Positions 1-7,252 of a stretch of 15,962 bases of DNA are shown piece after piece. This DNA comes from Chloroflexota bacterium. Its GTDB lineage: Bacteria > Chloroflexota > Limnocylindria > Limnocylindrales > CSP1-4. The stretch lies in assembly GCA_021815005.1 (NCBI GenBank), contig JAKAHL010000014.1, positions 1-15,962 on the forward strand, written 5' to 3'. The position numbers were made by a program, and so were the translations under genes. Each line of letters starts with the position of its first letter. The first letter of the stretch is position 1. A model generated the notes under the pieces. The model was given only the letters and a program-made list of their open reading frames with translations, had not been told where the DNA came from and did not search any database.

Positions 1-964
1 AGTACGGCCGGACGCGGTTCTCGACCAGGCGCTGGACGAGCTCGCGCTGGGTGTGGACGCAGTCGTTCACGCCCGCGAGCAGCACGGACTGGTTGCCCAG
101 CGGGACCCCTGCCTTGGCGAGCCTCGACGTCGCGCGCGACAGCTCCGGCGTGATCTCGTTGGGGTGGTTGACGTGGATGTTCAGCCACACCGGGTGGTAC
201 TTCTCGAGCATCTCGGTGAGCTCGTCGTCCACGCGCTGCGGCATGAACACCGGCACCCGGGAGCCGATGCGCACGATCTCGACGTGCGGGATCTCGCGCA
301 GGGCGCGGAGCGCGCCCTCCAGCAGCTTGGGGGCCAGCGTCAGGGGGTCGCCGCCGGAGATGAGCACGTCGCGGATCTGCGGCGTCCGGCGGATGTAGTC
401 CAGCTGGGCCTCGTGCTCCTTGCGGTTGAAGTTCTGGGTCGGGTCGCCGACGATCCGGCTCCGCGTGCAGTACCGGCAGTACGACGCGCACTGCGTGGTG
501 ATGAGCATGAGGACGCGGTCCGGGTAGCGGTGGACGAGGCCGGGCACCGGCGAGTGGCGGTCCTCGGCCAGGCTGTCCTCCATCATCCCCGTGAAGGAGC
601 GCAGCTCGCGACCGAGCGGGATGATCTGGCGGCGGATCGGGTCGTTGGGGTCCTTGGGGTCGATCAGCGAGACGAAGTACGGGGTGACGTCCACCCGGAA
701 CTTGTCCGGCGCGGACAGGCCCTCGCGCTCCTCGTCGGTCAGCTCGAGGATCTCCTCGAAGTCCTCGAGGTCGTTGACGCGGTTGGAGAGCTGCCAGCGC
801 CAGTCGTTCCACTTCTCGTCGGGGACGTCCTCCCAGCGCGGCGCGCGGCGACTGACAGCGGGCTTGCCGTCCGGGCCGAGCCGCTGGGCGGGATCGCGGC
901 GGTTGACGAACGGCGCCGCCTCGAGCGCCGCGTGGGCGTCTGCGCCGCGCACCTGAGTCTCCAC
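1..964 (-). CDS. kamA: Lysine 2,3-aminomutase family radical SAM/PLP enzyme, 3' end cut by window
   Basis: The family interconverts L-lysine and L-beta-lysine using a [4Fe-4S] cluster, SAM and PLP. About 321 codons are visible. The radical SAM motif CASYCRYC places the cluster cysteines at residues 159, 163 and 166. Family blocks follow in order: SGGDPL, IGSRVPVFMPQR, LNIHVNHPNEIT and GNQSVLLAGVND, and the window stops at NRVRPYY. The GTG at 964 is chosen because GGAGGT lies 9 bases before it and an in-frame TAG lies further upstream. The N-terminus is roughly 35-40 residues longer than in the clostridial enzyme. The C-terminal part, with the PLP lysine and the aspartates that separate lysine from glutamate aminomutases, lies beyond the window. 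Family assignment is secure; substrate is not. It is transcribed divergently from the MMPL gene. Confidence 0.93.
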   Translation of the reverse strand, partial: METQVRGADAHAALEAAPFVNRRDPAQRLGPDGKPAVSRRAPRWEDVPDEKWNDWRWQLSNRVNDLEDFEEILELTDEEREGLSAPDKFRVDVTPYFVSLIDPKDPNDPIRRQIIPLGRELRSFTGMMEDSLAEDRHSPVPGLVHRYPDRVLMLITTQCASYCRYCTRSRIVGDPTQNFNRKEHEAQLDYIRRTPQIRDVLISGGDPLTLAPKLLEGALRALREIPHVEIVRIGSRVPVFMPQRVDDELTEMLEKYHPVWLNIHVNHPNEITPELSRATSRLAKAGVPLGNQSVLLAGVNDCVHTQRELVQRLVENRVRPY

Positions 965-1313
965 CTGCCCGCTACCTCCGCCGTCAGTTCGAGGACCTTG
1001 ACCGCATAAATCCTATGCAGCCTGAATGGACGCCGAGCATACACGAGGGCCTCGGCCGCGTCCACGCGGGCAGCTGCCGCGGGGGCGGACGGGCGCAAGG
1101 CGGACGGCGCCGGTGCCTGTGGCGGCCCGCCGAATCGCCGACGCGCCGCGACTGCCCGGCCCGCGATGCCAGGCGGTGGCACGCCGTGAGGCGCCGAACG
1201 CGGATCCGCCGTAACCTGCTACCCGTGACGCGCATGTTGCACGCCCCCGACCCGCTCCACGCTGCCCCTGCCGTCCAATCCGGCGGCCCTGCCCCGAGCG
1301 AACGGGGGGTCGC
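965..1313. other. Divergent intergenic region, kamA to MMPL
   Basis: About 350 bases separate two divergent genes. Its kamA-proximal end holds GGAGGT (the kamA ribosome site) and a small palindrome, listed separately. I see no convincing -35/-10 pair for the MMPL gene and no RNA gene. Open frames crossing this stretch are Arg/Pro/Ala-rich with no recognisable domain, and I treat them as chance. Confidence 0.6.
1002..1020. promoter_or_regulatory. Inverted repeat upstream of kamA, possible operator
   Basis: GCATA, five bases, TATGC (1004-1018), with one further C-G pair at the outer ends. It sits in an AT-richer patch about 40 bases upstream of the kamA start. On the minus strand it contains TAGGAT, a weak -10 candidate, but no good -35 is spaced to it. 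An operator or promoter element is inferred from position and symmetry only. Confidence 0.3.
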
Positions 1314-3599
1314 ATGACCTTCGATCGTCTGGGGCGCTTCGCCGTTCGCCGCCGGTGGTGGATCGTCGCCGCGTGGGCGCTCCTCATCCTCGCCGCCATC
1401 CCGCTCGCGCCGCGCGCGCCGGGCGCGCTGTCGGCTGGCGGCTTCATCCTCAACGATCTGGAGTCCGCCCGCGCCAAGCAGGTGCTGCAGACCGAGCTGG
1501 GCGTGGAGCCGTCCGCGCTCGTCCTCGTCTACCAGTCGTCCTCGTTGACCGCGGGCACCCTGCCGTGGGTCCAGGCCGTCGCCGCCGCCACCCATGACGT
1601 GGCCGCCGCCCCGCACGTCACCCGGATCCTGTCGCACGAGCTCGCGCCGCGGCAGGTCAGCGCCGACGGCCACACCGCGTACGACATCGTGTTCCTGGAC
1701 CTCTCGCCGGACGACTCGCCGGCGGCACTGCCCGGCGTCCAGGCGGCCATCCACCAGGTGCCGGGGCTCACCGTGACCGTGGGCGGCGGCCCTGCGTTCT
1801 ACGGCGACGTCCAGTCCGTGACCGAGACGGACCTGCGCCGCTCGGAGCTGATCTCGCTCCCCCTGGCGGCCCTCGCGCTGCTCGTGGTCTTCGGATCGGT
1901 GGTCGCGGCCGCCGTGCCGCTCGTCGTGGGCGGCACCGCGGTCCTGGTGGCGCTGGCCGGGATCTTCTTGGTCGCCTCCGCCACGCCCATGAGCATCTTC
2001 GTGCTCAACCTCGCCACGCTGCTCGGGCTTGGCCTGGGCGTGGACTACTCGCTGCTGATGACGAGCCGCTTCCGCGAGGAGCTGGCGCGCCGGGAGGGAC
2101 AGCCCGACCAGGTGGCCGAGGCAGTGCGCGTGACCGTGGGCACCGCGGGCCGGGCGGTGTTCTTCTCGGGGCTGACGGTCCTGCTCGGCCTGCTGGGCCT
2201 GGTGCTGTTCGAGTTCATGATCCTGCGCTCGGTGGGCATCGCCGGCGCGATCGTCGTCGGCCTGGCCGTTGCCTCGGCGCTCACCCTGCTGCCTGCGACC
2301 CTGGCCATCCTGGGCACCCGGATCGACGCGCTCGCGGTCCGCCGGGTCAAGGTCCAGCCCGGCGCCGACGGCCCGTGGGCCCGGCTCGCCCGGCGGGTCA
2401 TGCGGCACCCGGTGGCGGTCTTCGTGCCCACGCTCGCGACTCTCCTCGTGCTCGGCGTGCCGTTCCTCCACGTCCGGTTCAACGCGCCGGACGCCACGAT
2501 CCTGCCCTCGAGCGTCCCGTCCCGCCACGCCTACGACGTGCTCGCGCAGACGTTCGGCGAGGGCGAGTTCGCGCCGATCGTGCTCGCCATCCGGACGCCG
2601 GGGAACGCCACGGCACCGGCCAACGTCGCGGCCCTGTACGACTACTCGCGCCGGCTGGCGGCCGACCCGCGAGTGGCCCGGGTGGACAGCCTCGTGAACG
2701 TGGACCCACGCCTGACGCTGGCGCAGTACCAACTGCTGTACAGCGCGCCGGGCGGGCCGCCGGACCGCTTCGTGGCGACCAGCCTCGCCGCCACCACCAG
2801 GGGCGACCTGACCGCGTTCACGATCACGACGCCCTACGGGCCCAACGCCGAGCAGGGCCGGGCGCTGGTGCACGCCCTCCGCGACCCCACGGGCCCGCTG
2901 GCACCCCCGCCCGGCATGACCGTGCTGGTGGGCGGCGGCGCCGCCGACGTGGAGGACGTGGTCACGCGCGTCTGGGCCGACTTCCCGCGGACCGCGGCGT
3001 TCATCGTGCTGACCACGTTCCTGGTCCTGTTCGTCCTGCTGCGCTCGCTGGTGCTGCCGGTCAAGGCGCTCGTGATGAACACGCTCTCGATCGTCGCCAG
3101 CTTCGGCGCGCTGGTCTGGATCTTCCAGGACGGCAACCTGTCCGCGCCGCTGGGCTTCCAGCCGCTGGGGTTCGTGGAGACGACGCAGCCGGTCATCCTG
3201 TTCTGCGTGCTGTTCGGGCTGTCGATGGACTACGAGGTGTTCCTGCTCTCGCGGATGAAGGAGACCTGGGACCGGACCGGCGACAACACCGAGGCCGTGG
3301 CCCGCGGCCTGGAGCGCAGCGGGCGCATCGTGTCGTCGGCCGCGCTCATCGTCGTCGTGGTCGCGGGCTCGTTCGCCTTCGCGGACATCGTGCTCATCAA
3401 GGCGCTCGGCCTGGGCGTGGCGGTTGCGGTGGCGCTCGACGCGACGATCGTCCGCGCGCTGCTGGTCCCCGCCACGATGCGGCTGCTGGGACGGTGGAAC
3501 TGGTGGGTCCCGGCGCGCCTGGACCGGGCGCTCCGGCGCGTGCTTCCCAGGACCGAGGCCGAGGTTGAGGCCGAAGCCGAGATCGGGGCCCGTCGATGA
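1314..3599 (+). CDS. MMPL/RND-family transporter
   Basis: This is a 761-residue integral membrane exporter of the MmpL/YdfJ type, a family that exports lipids and hydrophobic molecules using the proton gradient. It has the family's two-fold layout: a first helix near residues 15-34, a large outer domain to about 175, a helix bundle, a second outer domain (about 395-555) and a second bundle. The proton-relay Asp-Tyr pairs are visible in GLGVDYSLLMTSRF (D244, Y245) and GLSMDYEVFLLSRMKE (D639, Y640). G-rich GGGPAFYGD before the first bundle is also typical. The ATG at 1314 follows a run of six G (1304-1309). Its stop overlaps the next start (ATGA), so it should be coupled to the lipoprotein gene. 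The cargo cannot be read from sequence. Confidence 0.93.
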   Translation: MTFDRLGRFAVRRRWWIVAAWALLILAAIPLAPRAPGALSAGGFILNDLESARAKQVLQTELGVEPSALVLVYQSSSLTAGTLPWVQAVAAATHDVAAAPHVTRILSHELAPRQVSADGHTAYDIVFLDLSPDDSPAALPGVQAAIHQVPGLTVTVGGGPAFYGDVQSVTETDLRRSELISLPLAALALLVVFGSVVAAAVPLVVGGTAVLVALAGIFLVASATPMSIFVLNLATLLGLGLGVDYSLLMTSRFREELARREGQPDQVAEAVRVTVGTAGRAVFFSGLTVLLGLLGLVLFEFMILRSVGIAGAIVVGLAVASALTLLPATLAILGTRIDALAVRRVKVQPGADGPWARLARRVMRHPVAVFVPTLATLLVLGVPFLHVRFNAPDATILPSSVPSRHAYDVLAQTFGEGEFAPIVLAIRTPGNATAPANVAALYDYSRRLAADPRVARVDSLVNVDPRLTLAQYQLLYSAPGGPPDRFVATSLAATTRGDLTAFTITTPYGPNAEQGRALVHALRDPTGPLAPPPGMTVLVGGGAADVEDVVTRVWADFPRTAAFIVLTTFLVLFVLLRSLVLPVKALVMNTLSIVASFGALVWIFQDGNLSAPLGFQPLGFVETTQPVILFCVLFGLSMDYEVFLLSRMKETWDRTGDNTEAVARGLERSGRIVSSAALIVVVVAGSFAFADIVLIKALGLGVAVAVALDATIVRALLVPATMRLLGRWNWWVPARLDRALRRVLPRTEAEVEAEAEIGARR

Positions 3600-4780
3600 G
3601 CGCGCGGCTCGCCGGCCCCGCCCGGGTCCTCGCCCTCGTCCGTCTCGCCGTCGTCGCGTCGCTCGTCGCCGCCTGCAGCGGCCCGGTCCTGGCCAACCCG
3701 CCGGCCCCCCACCCCGTCGTGACGCCGGCTCCGTCGGGCACGCCGCGCCCGGCCGACCCGCAGCCGGTGGTCCTGCCCCGCGACGACGCGCCCCACGACC
3801 GCCTGACCGAGTGGTGGTACTACACCGGCCACCTCGTGGACCAGACGGGCGCGCGCTGGGGCTTCGAGCTCGTGGTCTTCCGGGCGGAGCGCGGCGGCTT
3901 CCCGGTCTCGTGGGCGTCCCACCTGGCGCTCACCGACGAGGCCGGCCACCAGTTCCATTACGCGCAGCGGGCGGAGATCGGCCCGCAGGTGGACCTCGGC
4001 ACCTCCACCACCACCGGCTTCGACCTCGCGATCCGCGGGCTCGACGGGGGCAATCCGGCCACGTACACCCGCGTGCCATGGACGATGGCCGGCTCGAACG
4101 GGACGGATCGGCTGGCGGCGGCCGCGCTCCCCTCGGAGGTCCAGGGCGATCCGGCGGCCGGCTTCGGCCTGGCGCTCTCGCTGTCGGCCACCAAGCCGCC
4201 CGCGCTCCACAACGGGAACGGCTACATCGCCTTCGGTCCGGCCGGCGGCTCCTACTACTACTCGCGGACGGGGATGATCGCGGCCGGCACCATCACCGTG
4301 GGCGCGCGGACGCTCCGGGTGACGGGTTCGGCCTGGTTCGACCACCAGTGGGGGGACTTCATCTCGGTGGGCGCCGGCGGCTGGGACTGGTTCGCCCTCA
4401 GCCTCGGGGACGGCACGGACGTCATGCTCTCGATGATCCGGGCAGCGGACGGGTCGTACCCCCTGGCGTACGGGACGCTGGTCGCGCCCGGCGGCGCAAC
4501 GCGGCGGCTGGGCCCGGCCGACTTCACGGTGACGGTGACGAGGCGCTGGACGTCGCCCGCCACCGGGGCCGTCTACCCCGCCGGCTGGACCGTCGCGATC
4601 CCGTCGGCGGGGATCAGCGCCCGCCTGACGCCGACGGTTGCGCAGCAGGAGCTGGACACCCGGGCCACCACGGGGGTCGTGTACTGGGAGGGCTCGCAGC
4701 GCGTCACGGCCACGGTGGGCGGCCGGAGCGTCGGCGGCCAGGCCTACGTGGAGCTCACGGGCTACCCGCCGACGAAGTAG
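3596..4780 (+). CDS. AttH/CrtC-like (lipocalin-type) lipoprotein
   Basis: A 394-residue exported lipoprotein. The signal peptide ends in a lipobox LVAAC with the modified cysteine at residue 27, followed by a Pro-rich linker to about residue 61. The body resembles the AttH / hydroxyneurosporene synthase (CrtC) double-lipocalin fold: it opens with EWWYYTGHL (72-80) and carries the family-type WFDHQWGDF (247-255), corresponding to the conserved Asp-His-x-Trp segment. The family includes carotenoid hydratases, but most lipoprotein members have no known reaction, and no carotenoid gene is nearby. The start overlaps the MMPL stop by 4 bases. I infer an extracytoplasmic partner that binds or processes a lipid handled by the transporter; enzyme activity is unproven. 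Confidence 0.85.
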   Translation: MSARLAGPARVLALVRLAVVASLVAACSGPVLANPPAPHPVVTPAPSGTPRPADPQPVVLPRDDAPHDRLTEWWYYTGHLVDQTGARWGFELVVFRAERGGFPVSWASHLALTDEAGHQFHYAQRAEIGPQVDLGTSTTTGFDLAIRGLDGGNPATYTRVPWTMAGSNGTDRLAAAALPSEVQGDPAAGFGLALSLSATKPPALHNGNGYIAFGPAGGSYYYSRTGMIAAGTITVGARTLRVTGSAWFDHQWGDFISVGAGGWDWFALSLGDGTDVMLSMIRAADGSYPLAYGTLVAPGGATRRLGPADFTVTVTRRWTSPATGAVYPAGWTVAIPSAGISARLTPTVAQQELDTRATTGVVYWEGSQRVTATVGGRSVGGQAYVELTGYPPTK

Positions 4781-4821
4781 GGCCCCGCGACCCCGGGCAT
4801 CAGGGAACGAAGCCGGCCGGC

Positions 4822-4864
4822 GGGGCGGACGCCCCAGCCGATGAGGCCGTCGGCCCGGCCGACG
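4822..4864. terminator. Two GC hairpins after the lipoprotein gene, possible terminator
   Basis: GGGGCG/CGCCCC with a two-base spacer (4822-4835) and an 8-1-8 palindrome CGTCGGCC C GGCCGACG (4848-4864) lie 40-85 bases past the stop. No T-tract follows, and GC-rich DNA gives such symmetry easily, so termination is only plausible. Confidence 0.3.
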
Positions 4865-4877
4865 TCTCCGGCCCGGC

Positions 4878-4910
4878 CGTCGCCGGGACGTCGCCGGACC
4901 GTCGCCGTGG
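4878..4910. repeat. Three tandem 11-bp units upstream of the zinc operon promoter
   Basis: Three contiguous units, CGTCGCCGGGA, CGTCGCCGGAC and CGTCGCCGTGG, share CGTCGCCG. A degenerate fourth copy, CGTCTCCGGCC, begins at 4863. The array ends 14 bases before the -35 hexamer. The 11-bp period is about one helical turn, so an activator or architectural protein could bind, but no known site is recognised. Confidence 0.45.
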
Positions 4911-4924
4911 GGCCGCCGCGCCCG

Positions 4925-4960
4925 TTGCGCGCCCCCGATGTTATTGATACTGTGTCTCAT
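4925..4960 (+). promoter_or_regulatory. Promoter and Zur-box-like operator of the zinc operon
   Basis: TTGCGC (4925-4930) and TACTGT (4948-4953) are separated by exactly 17 bases and form a plausible housekeeping promoter. Superimposed on the -10 is the 15-mer TGATACTGTGTCTCA (4945-4959), a TGAnAC-n3-GTnTCA inverted repeat that matches 10 of 14 fixed positions of the Fur-family 7-1-7 pattern TGATAATNATTATCA. The -10 spacing puts the transcription start at about 4960-4961, on the ATG itself. A Fur-family gene sits in the operon, so zinc-bound Zur blocking polymerase here is the natural reading. Confidence 0.7.
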
Positions 4961-5908
4961 ATGAACGCTGTCGCCCCCGCCGGTCCCCTTGCCCCTGCCG
5001 CCGGGCCGGAGCCGCACCGCGCCCATCGCAACGCGGGCACGGACGCACCCCGCCACGAGCACGGCGATGCGCTGGACCCGGCGCACGCCCATGCCCACGC
5101 GGACGTGTGGCTGAGCGATGTCGCCGCCGGCTACGGCCAGCGGGTTGCCCTCGAGCACGTGTCGCTCGCCGTGGAGCCCGGCAGCCTCCTCGCCGTGGTG
5201 GGGCCAAACGGGGCGGGCAAGTCGACGCTGCTCAAGCTCATGGCCGGGCTTGCTCGCCCGTGGACGGGGCGGATCGAGGTGCTGGGCCAGCCTCCGGGGC
5301 GCGAGGCCAGGCGCGTCGCGTACGTGCCGCAGGCGGAGCTGGTGGACTGGGCCTTCCCCGTGACGGTGGAGGACGTGGTGGCGATGGGCCGCTTCCCACG
5401 GCTCGGCCCCGTCCGGCGTCCGGGCCCAGACGACCGCCGCGCGGTCCGGCAGGCGCTCGAGCAGGTTGGGATGGCGCACCACCTCCAGACCCAGATCGGG
5501 CGGCTCTCCGGCGGCCAGCGCCGACGCGTCTTCCTCGCCCGCGCCCTCGCCGCGGAGCCGGACCTGTTCCTCCTCGACGAACCCGTGACGGGCATCGACC
5601 CCACCACGCAGGAGCTCCTGATGGGGCTGCTCGAGGCGCAGGCGGCGCGAGGCAAGACGGTCGTGGCCACCACGCATGACCTCGCCGCCGCCGCGGAGCA
5701 CTTCCACCAGGTGCTGGCGGTCAACCGGACGGTGATCGCCTACGGCCCGTCAAACCTGGTCCTCGACGCGGACGTGCTCGCGCGCGCCTACGGGGGCCAC
5801 CTGCTGGTGCTCGGCGGCCAGACCGTGCTGCTCGACGACGCCCACCACCACGACGAGGCCGCGCCCGGCGAGCGCCACTTCCACGACGGGTCGGGGGCGG
5901 GCCGGTGA
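4961..5908 (+). CDS. znuC: Zinc (metal) ABC transporter ATPase with His-rich ends
   Basis: A 315-residue ATPase of the metallic-cation (ZnuC/MntB) class that powers the permease encoded next. Walker A is GPNGAGKST (81-89), the signature RLSGGQRRR starts at 181, Walker B is LFLLDE (E207) and the switch histidine is H239. The ATG at 4961 is chosen because the promoter ends there and no Shine-Dalgarno precedes it, suggesting leaderless translation; an in-frame ATG at 4841 would include the promoter in the gene. Unusually, about 48 residues precede the ABC core and include His at 19, 22, 32, 34, 42, 44 and 46, and the C-terminus has HHH at 295-297 plus H306 and H308. These could bind metal on the cytoplasmic side. 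The stop overlaps the permease start (GTGA). Confidence 0.9.
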   Translation: MNAVAPAGPLAPAAGPEPHRAHRNAGTDAPRHEHGDALDPAHAHAHADVWLSDVAAGYGQRVALEHVSLAVEPGSLLAVVGPNGAGKSTLLKLMAGLARPWTGRIEVLGQPPGREARRVAYVPQAELVDWAFPVTVEDVVAMGRFPRLGPVRRPGPDDRRAVRQALEQVGMAHHLQTQIGRLSGGQRRRVFLARALAAEPDLFLLDEPVTGIDPTTQELLMGLLEAQAARGKTVVATTHDLAAAAEHFHQVLAVNRTVIAYGPSNLVLDADVLARAYGGHLLVLGGQTVLLDDAHHHDEAAPGERHFHDGSGAGR

Positions 5909-6756
5909 ACCTGGTGCTCGAGCCGCTCGCCTACGGCTTCTTCCTCCGGGCGCTCGCCGCCTCGGCGCTCGTCAGCCTGGTCACCGCCGTGGTGGGCACC
6001 TACGTGGTGCTGCGGGGCGTCGCGTTCCTGGGCGACGCCATCTCCCACGCCGCGTTCCCGGGCGTCGTGGTGGCGTACCTCGTGGGCTTCCCGTTCTACC
6101 TCGGGGCGGCGGTGGCGGCCGTCGGCACGGCACTCGCCATCGGGTACGTCTCCAAGCGCGGCGGCCTGCGCCAGGACACCGCGATCGGCGTGCTGTTCGC
6201 GGGCGCCTTCGCGCTCGGCGTGTTCCTGTTCAGCACCATCAAGGGCTATGTCGCAGACCTGTTCAGCTTCCTGTTCGGGCAGGTGCTGGCCATCAGCCCC
6301 GCCGACCTGGTGGGCCTGGTGGTGCTCGGCGTGGCGGTCATCGCCGTGGTCGCCGCGCTCTGGAAGGAGCTGCTGTACGCAACCTTCGACCCGCTCGGCG
6401 CCGCGGCGTCGGGGATCGCGGTCGAGCGCCTGGAGTACCTGTTCCTCGGGCTCGTCGCCCTGACCATCGTCGTGAGCCTGCAGGCCGTCGGCATCATCCT
6501 CGTGGTCGCGATGCTGATCACGCCCGCGGCCACGGCTCAGCTCGTCACCGCGCGGTTCACGCGCCTGATGCTGGGCGCGGCGGTGATCGGCGTGGTCACC
6601 GCCGTGGCCGGCCTGTACATCTCGTACTGGCTCGACGTCGCCAGCGGGGCGACGATCGTGCTGGCCCAGACGGCCACGTTCGCCCTGGTCCTGGGCTACC
6701 AGCGGCTGGCCCACGCCCTTCGCCCGTCCCCGGTCGCGCCGGAGGCCGAGGCGTGA
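5905..6756 (+). CDS. znuB: Zinc (metal) ABC transporter permease, ABC-3 family
   Basis: A 283-residue inner-membrane permease with about eight hydrophobic segments. Conserved ABC-3 blocks are visible: LGDAISHAAFPGV near residue 42, QDTAIGVLF, FDPLGAAASG, GIILVVAMLITPAATAQL and SYWLDVASGATIVL. It forms the channel for metal delivered by the binding lipoprotein. Translation starts at a GTG inside the ATPase stop (GTGA) and ends inside the regulator start (GTGA), so the three genes are tightly coupled. Length is normal for the family. Zinc rather than manganese is inferred from the regulator and the binding protein. Confidence 0.93.
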   Translation: MNLVLEPLAYGFFLRALAASALVSLVTAVVGTYVVLRGVAFLGDAISHAAFPGVVVAYLVGFPFYLGAAVAAVGTALAIGYVSKRGGLRQDTAIGVLFAGAFALGVFLFSTIKGYVADLFSFLFGQVLAISPADLVGLVVLGVAVIAVVAALWKELLYATFDPLGAAASGIAVERLEYLFLGLVALTIVVSLQAVGIILVVAMLITPAATAQLVTARFTRLMLGAAVIGVVTAVAGLYISYWLDVASGATIVLAQTATFALVLGYQRLAHALRPSPVAPEAEA

Positions 6757-7184
6757 CCGCGGACGCCCTGATGGCCTCGCTGGAGCGCGCGGGCCACCGC
6801 GTCACGACGCCCCGGCGAGTGGTCGCCCAGCTCGTCGCGGACCGCGAGGGCCACTTCACCGCCGGCGACCTCGTGGACGACGCGCGCCGGCGCCACACCG
6901 GGATCGGGCGCGCCACCGCGTTCCGCACCCTGGAGCTGTTCACCGAGCTCGGGCTGGTGGAGCGCGTGGACCTGCCGAGCGGCAGCCACGCCTACGTCGC
7001 GTGCGAGCCGGTCCACCACCACCACGCCATCTGCACCAGTTGCGGGCGGGCCCTCGATGTCGCGGAGGCCGGCCTCGGGCCCGCGCTCGACGGCATCGCC
7101 CGTCGCCTGGACTTCCAGATCACCTCGCATCGCCTCGAGGTGTTCGGCGTGTGCGCCGCGTGTCGCCGCGGCGCGACCCGCTGA
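6753..7184 (+). CDS. zur: Fur-family regulator, probably Zur
   Basis: A 143-residue Fur-family repressor. The N-terminal winged helix includes HRVTTPRRVVAQLV and GRATAFRTLELFTELGLVER. The dimerisation domain has HHHH at 88-91 and the structural zinc site formed by C94/C97 (CTSCG) and C134/C137 (CAAC). Its place inside a znu-type operon and the Fur-like palindrome over the operon promoter point to zinc sensing and autoregulation; Mur or another metal specificity cannot be excluded by sequence alone. It starts at GTG 6753, overlapping the permease stop by 4 bases. Confidence 0.87.
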   Translation: MTADALMASLERAGHRVTTPRRVVAQLVADREGHFTAGDLVDDARRRHTGIGRATAFRTLELFTELGLVERVDLPSGSHAYVACEPVHHHHAICTSCGRALDVAEAGLGPALDGIARRLDFQITSHRLEVFGVCAACRRGATR

Positions 7185-7252
7185 CCTCGCCGCGCCACCG
7201 CCCGACAGCTCGCGGCCACCGACGGGGCCGCACCTCTAGAAGGGAGCCCGCC

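Noticed and set aside
984..2873. Long minus-strand open frame (629 codons) opposite the MMPL gene
   Set aside because: Composition is extreme Arg/Gly/His/Glu with no domain, and it lies antisense to a clear MMPL protein; typical of high-GC shadow frames.
3424..4947. 507-codon plus-strand frame overlapping the lipoprotein gene
   Set aside because: Arg/Pro/Gly-rich translation in another frame of genes with clear signal peptide and domains.
4841..4960. Upstream ATG extension of the zinc ATPase
   Set aside because: It would place the promoter and Zur-like operator within the coding region, and the added residues are Pro/Arg-rich without similarity to the family.
3230..5707. 825-codon minus-strand frame
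   Set aside because: It is antisense to three well-supported genes and crosses the zinc operon promoter; low-complexity Arg-rich product.
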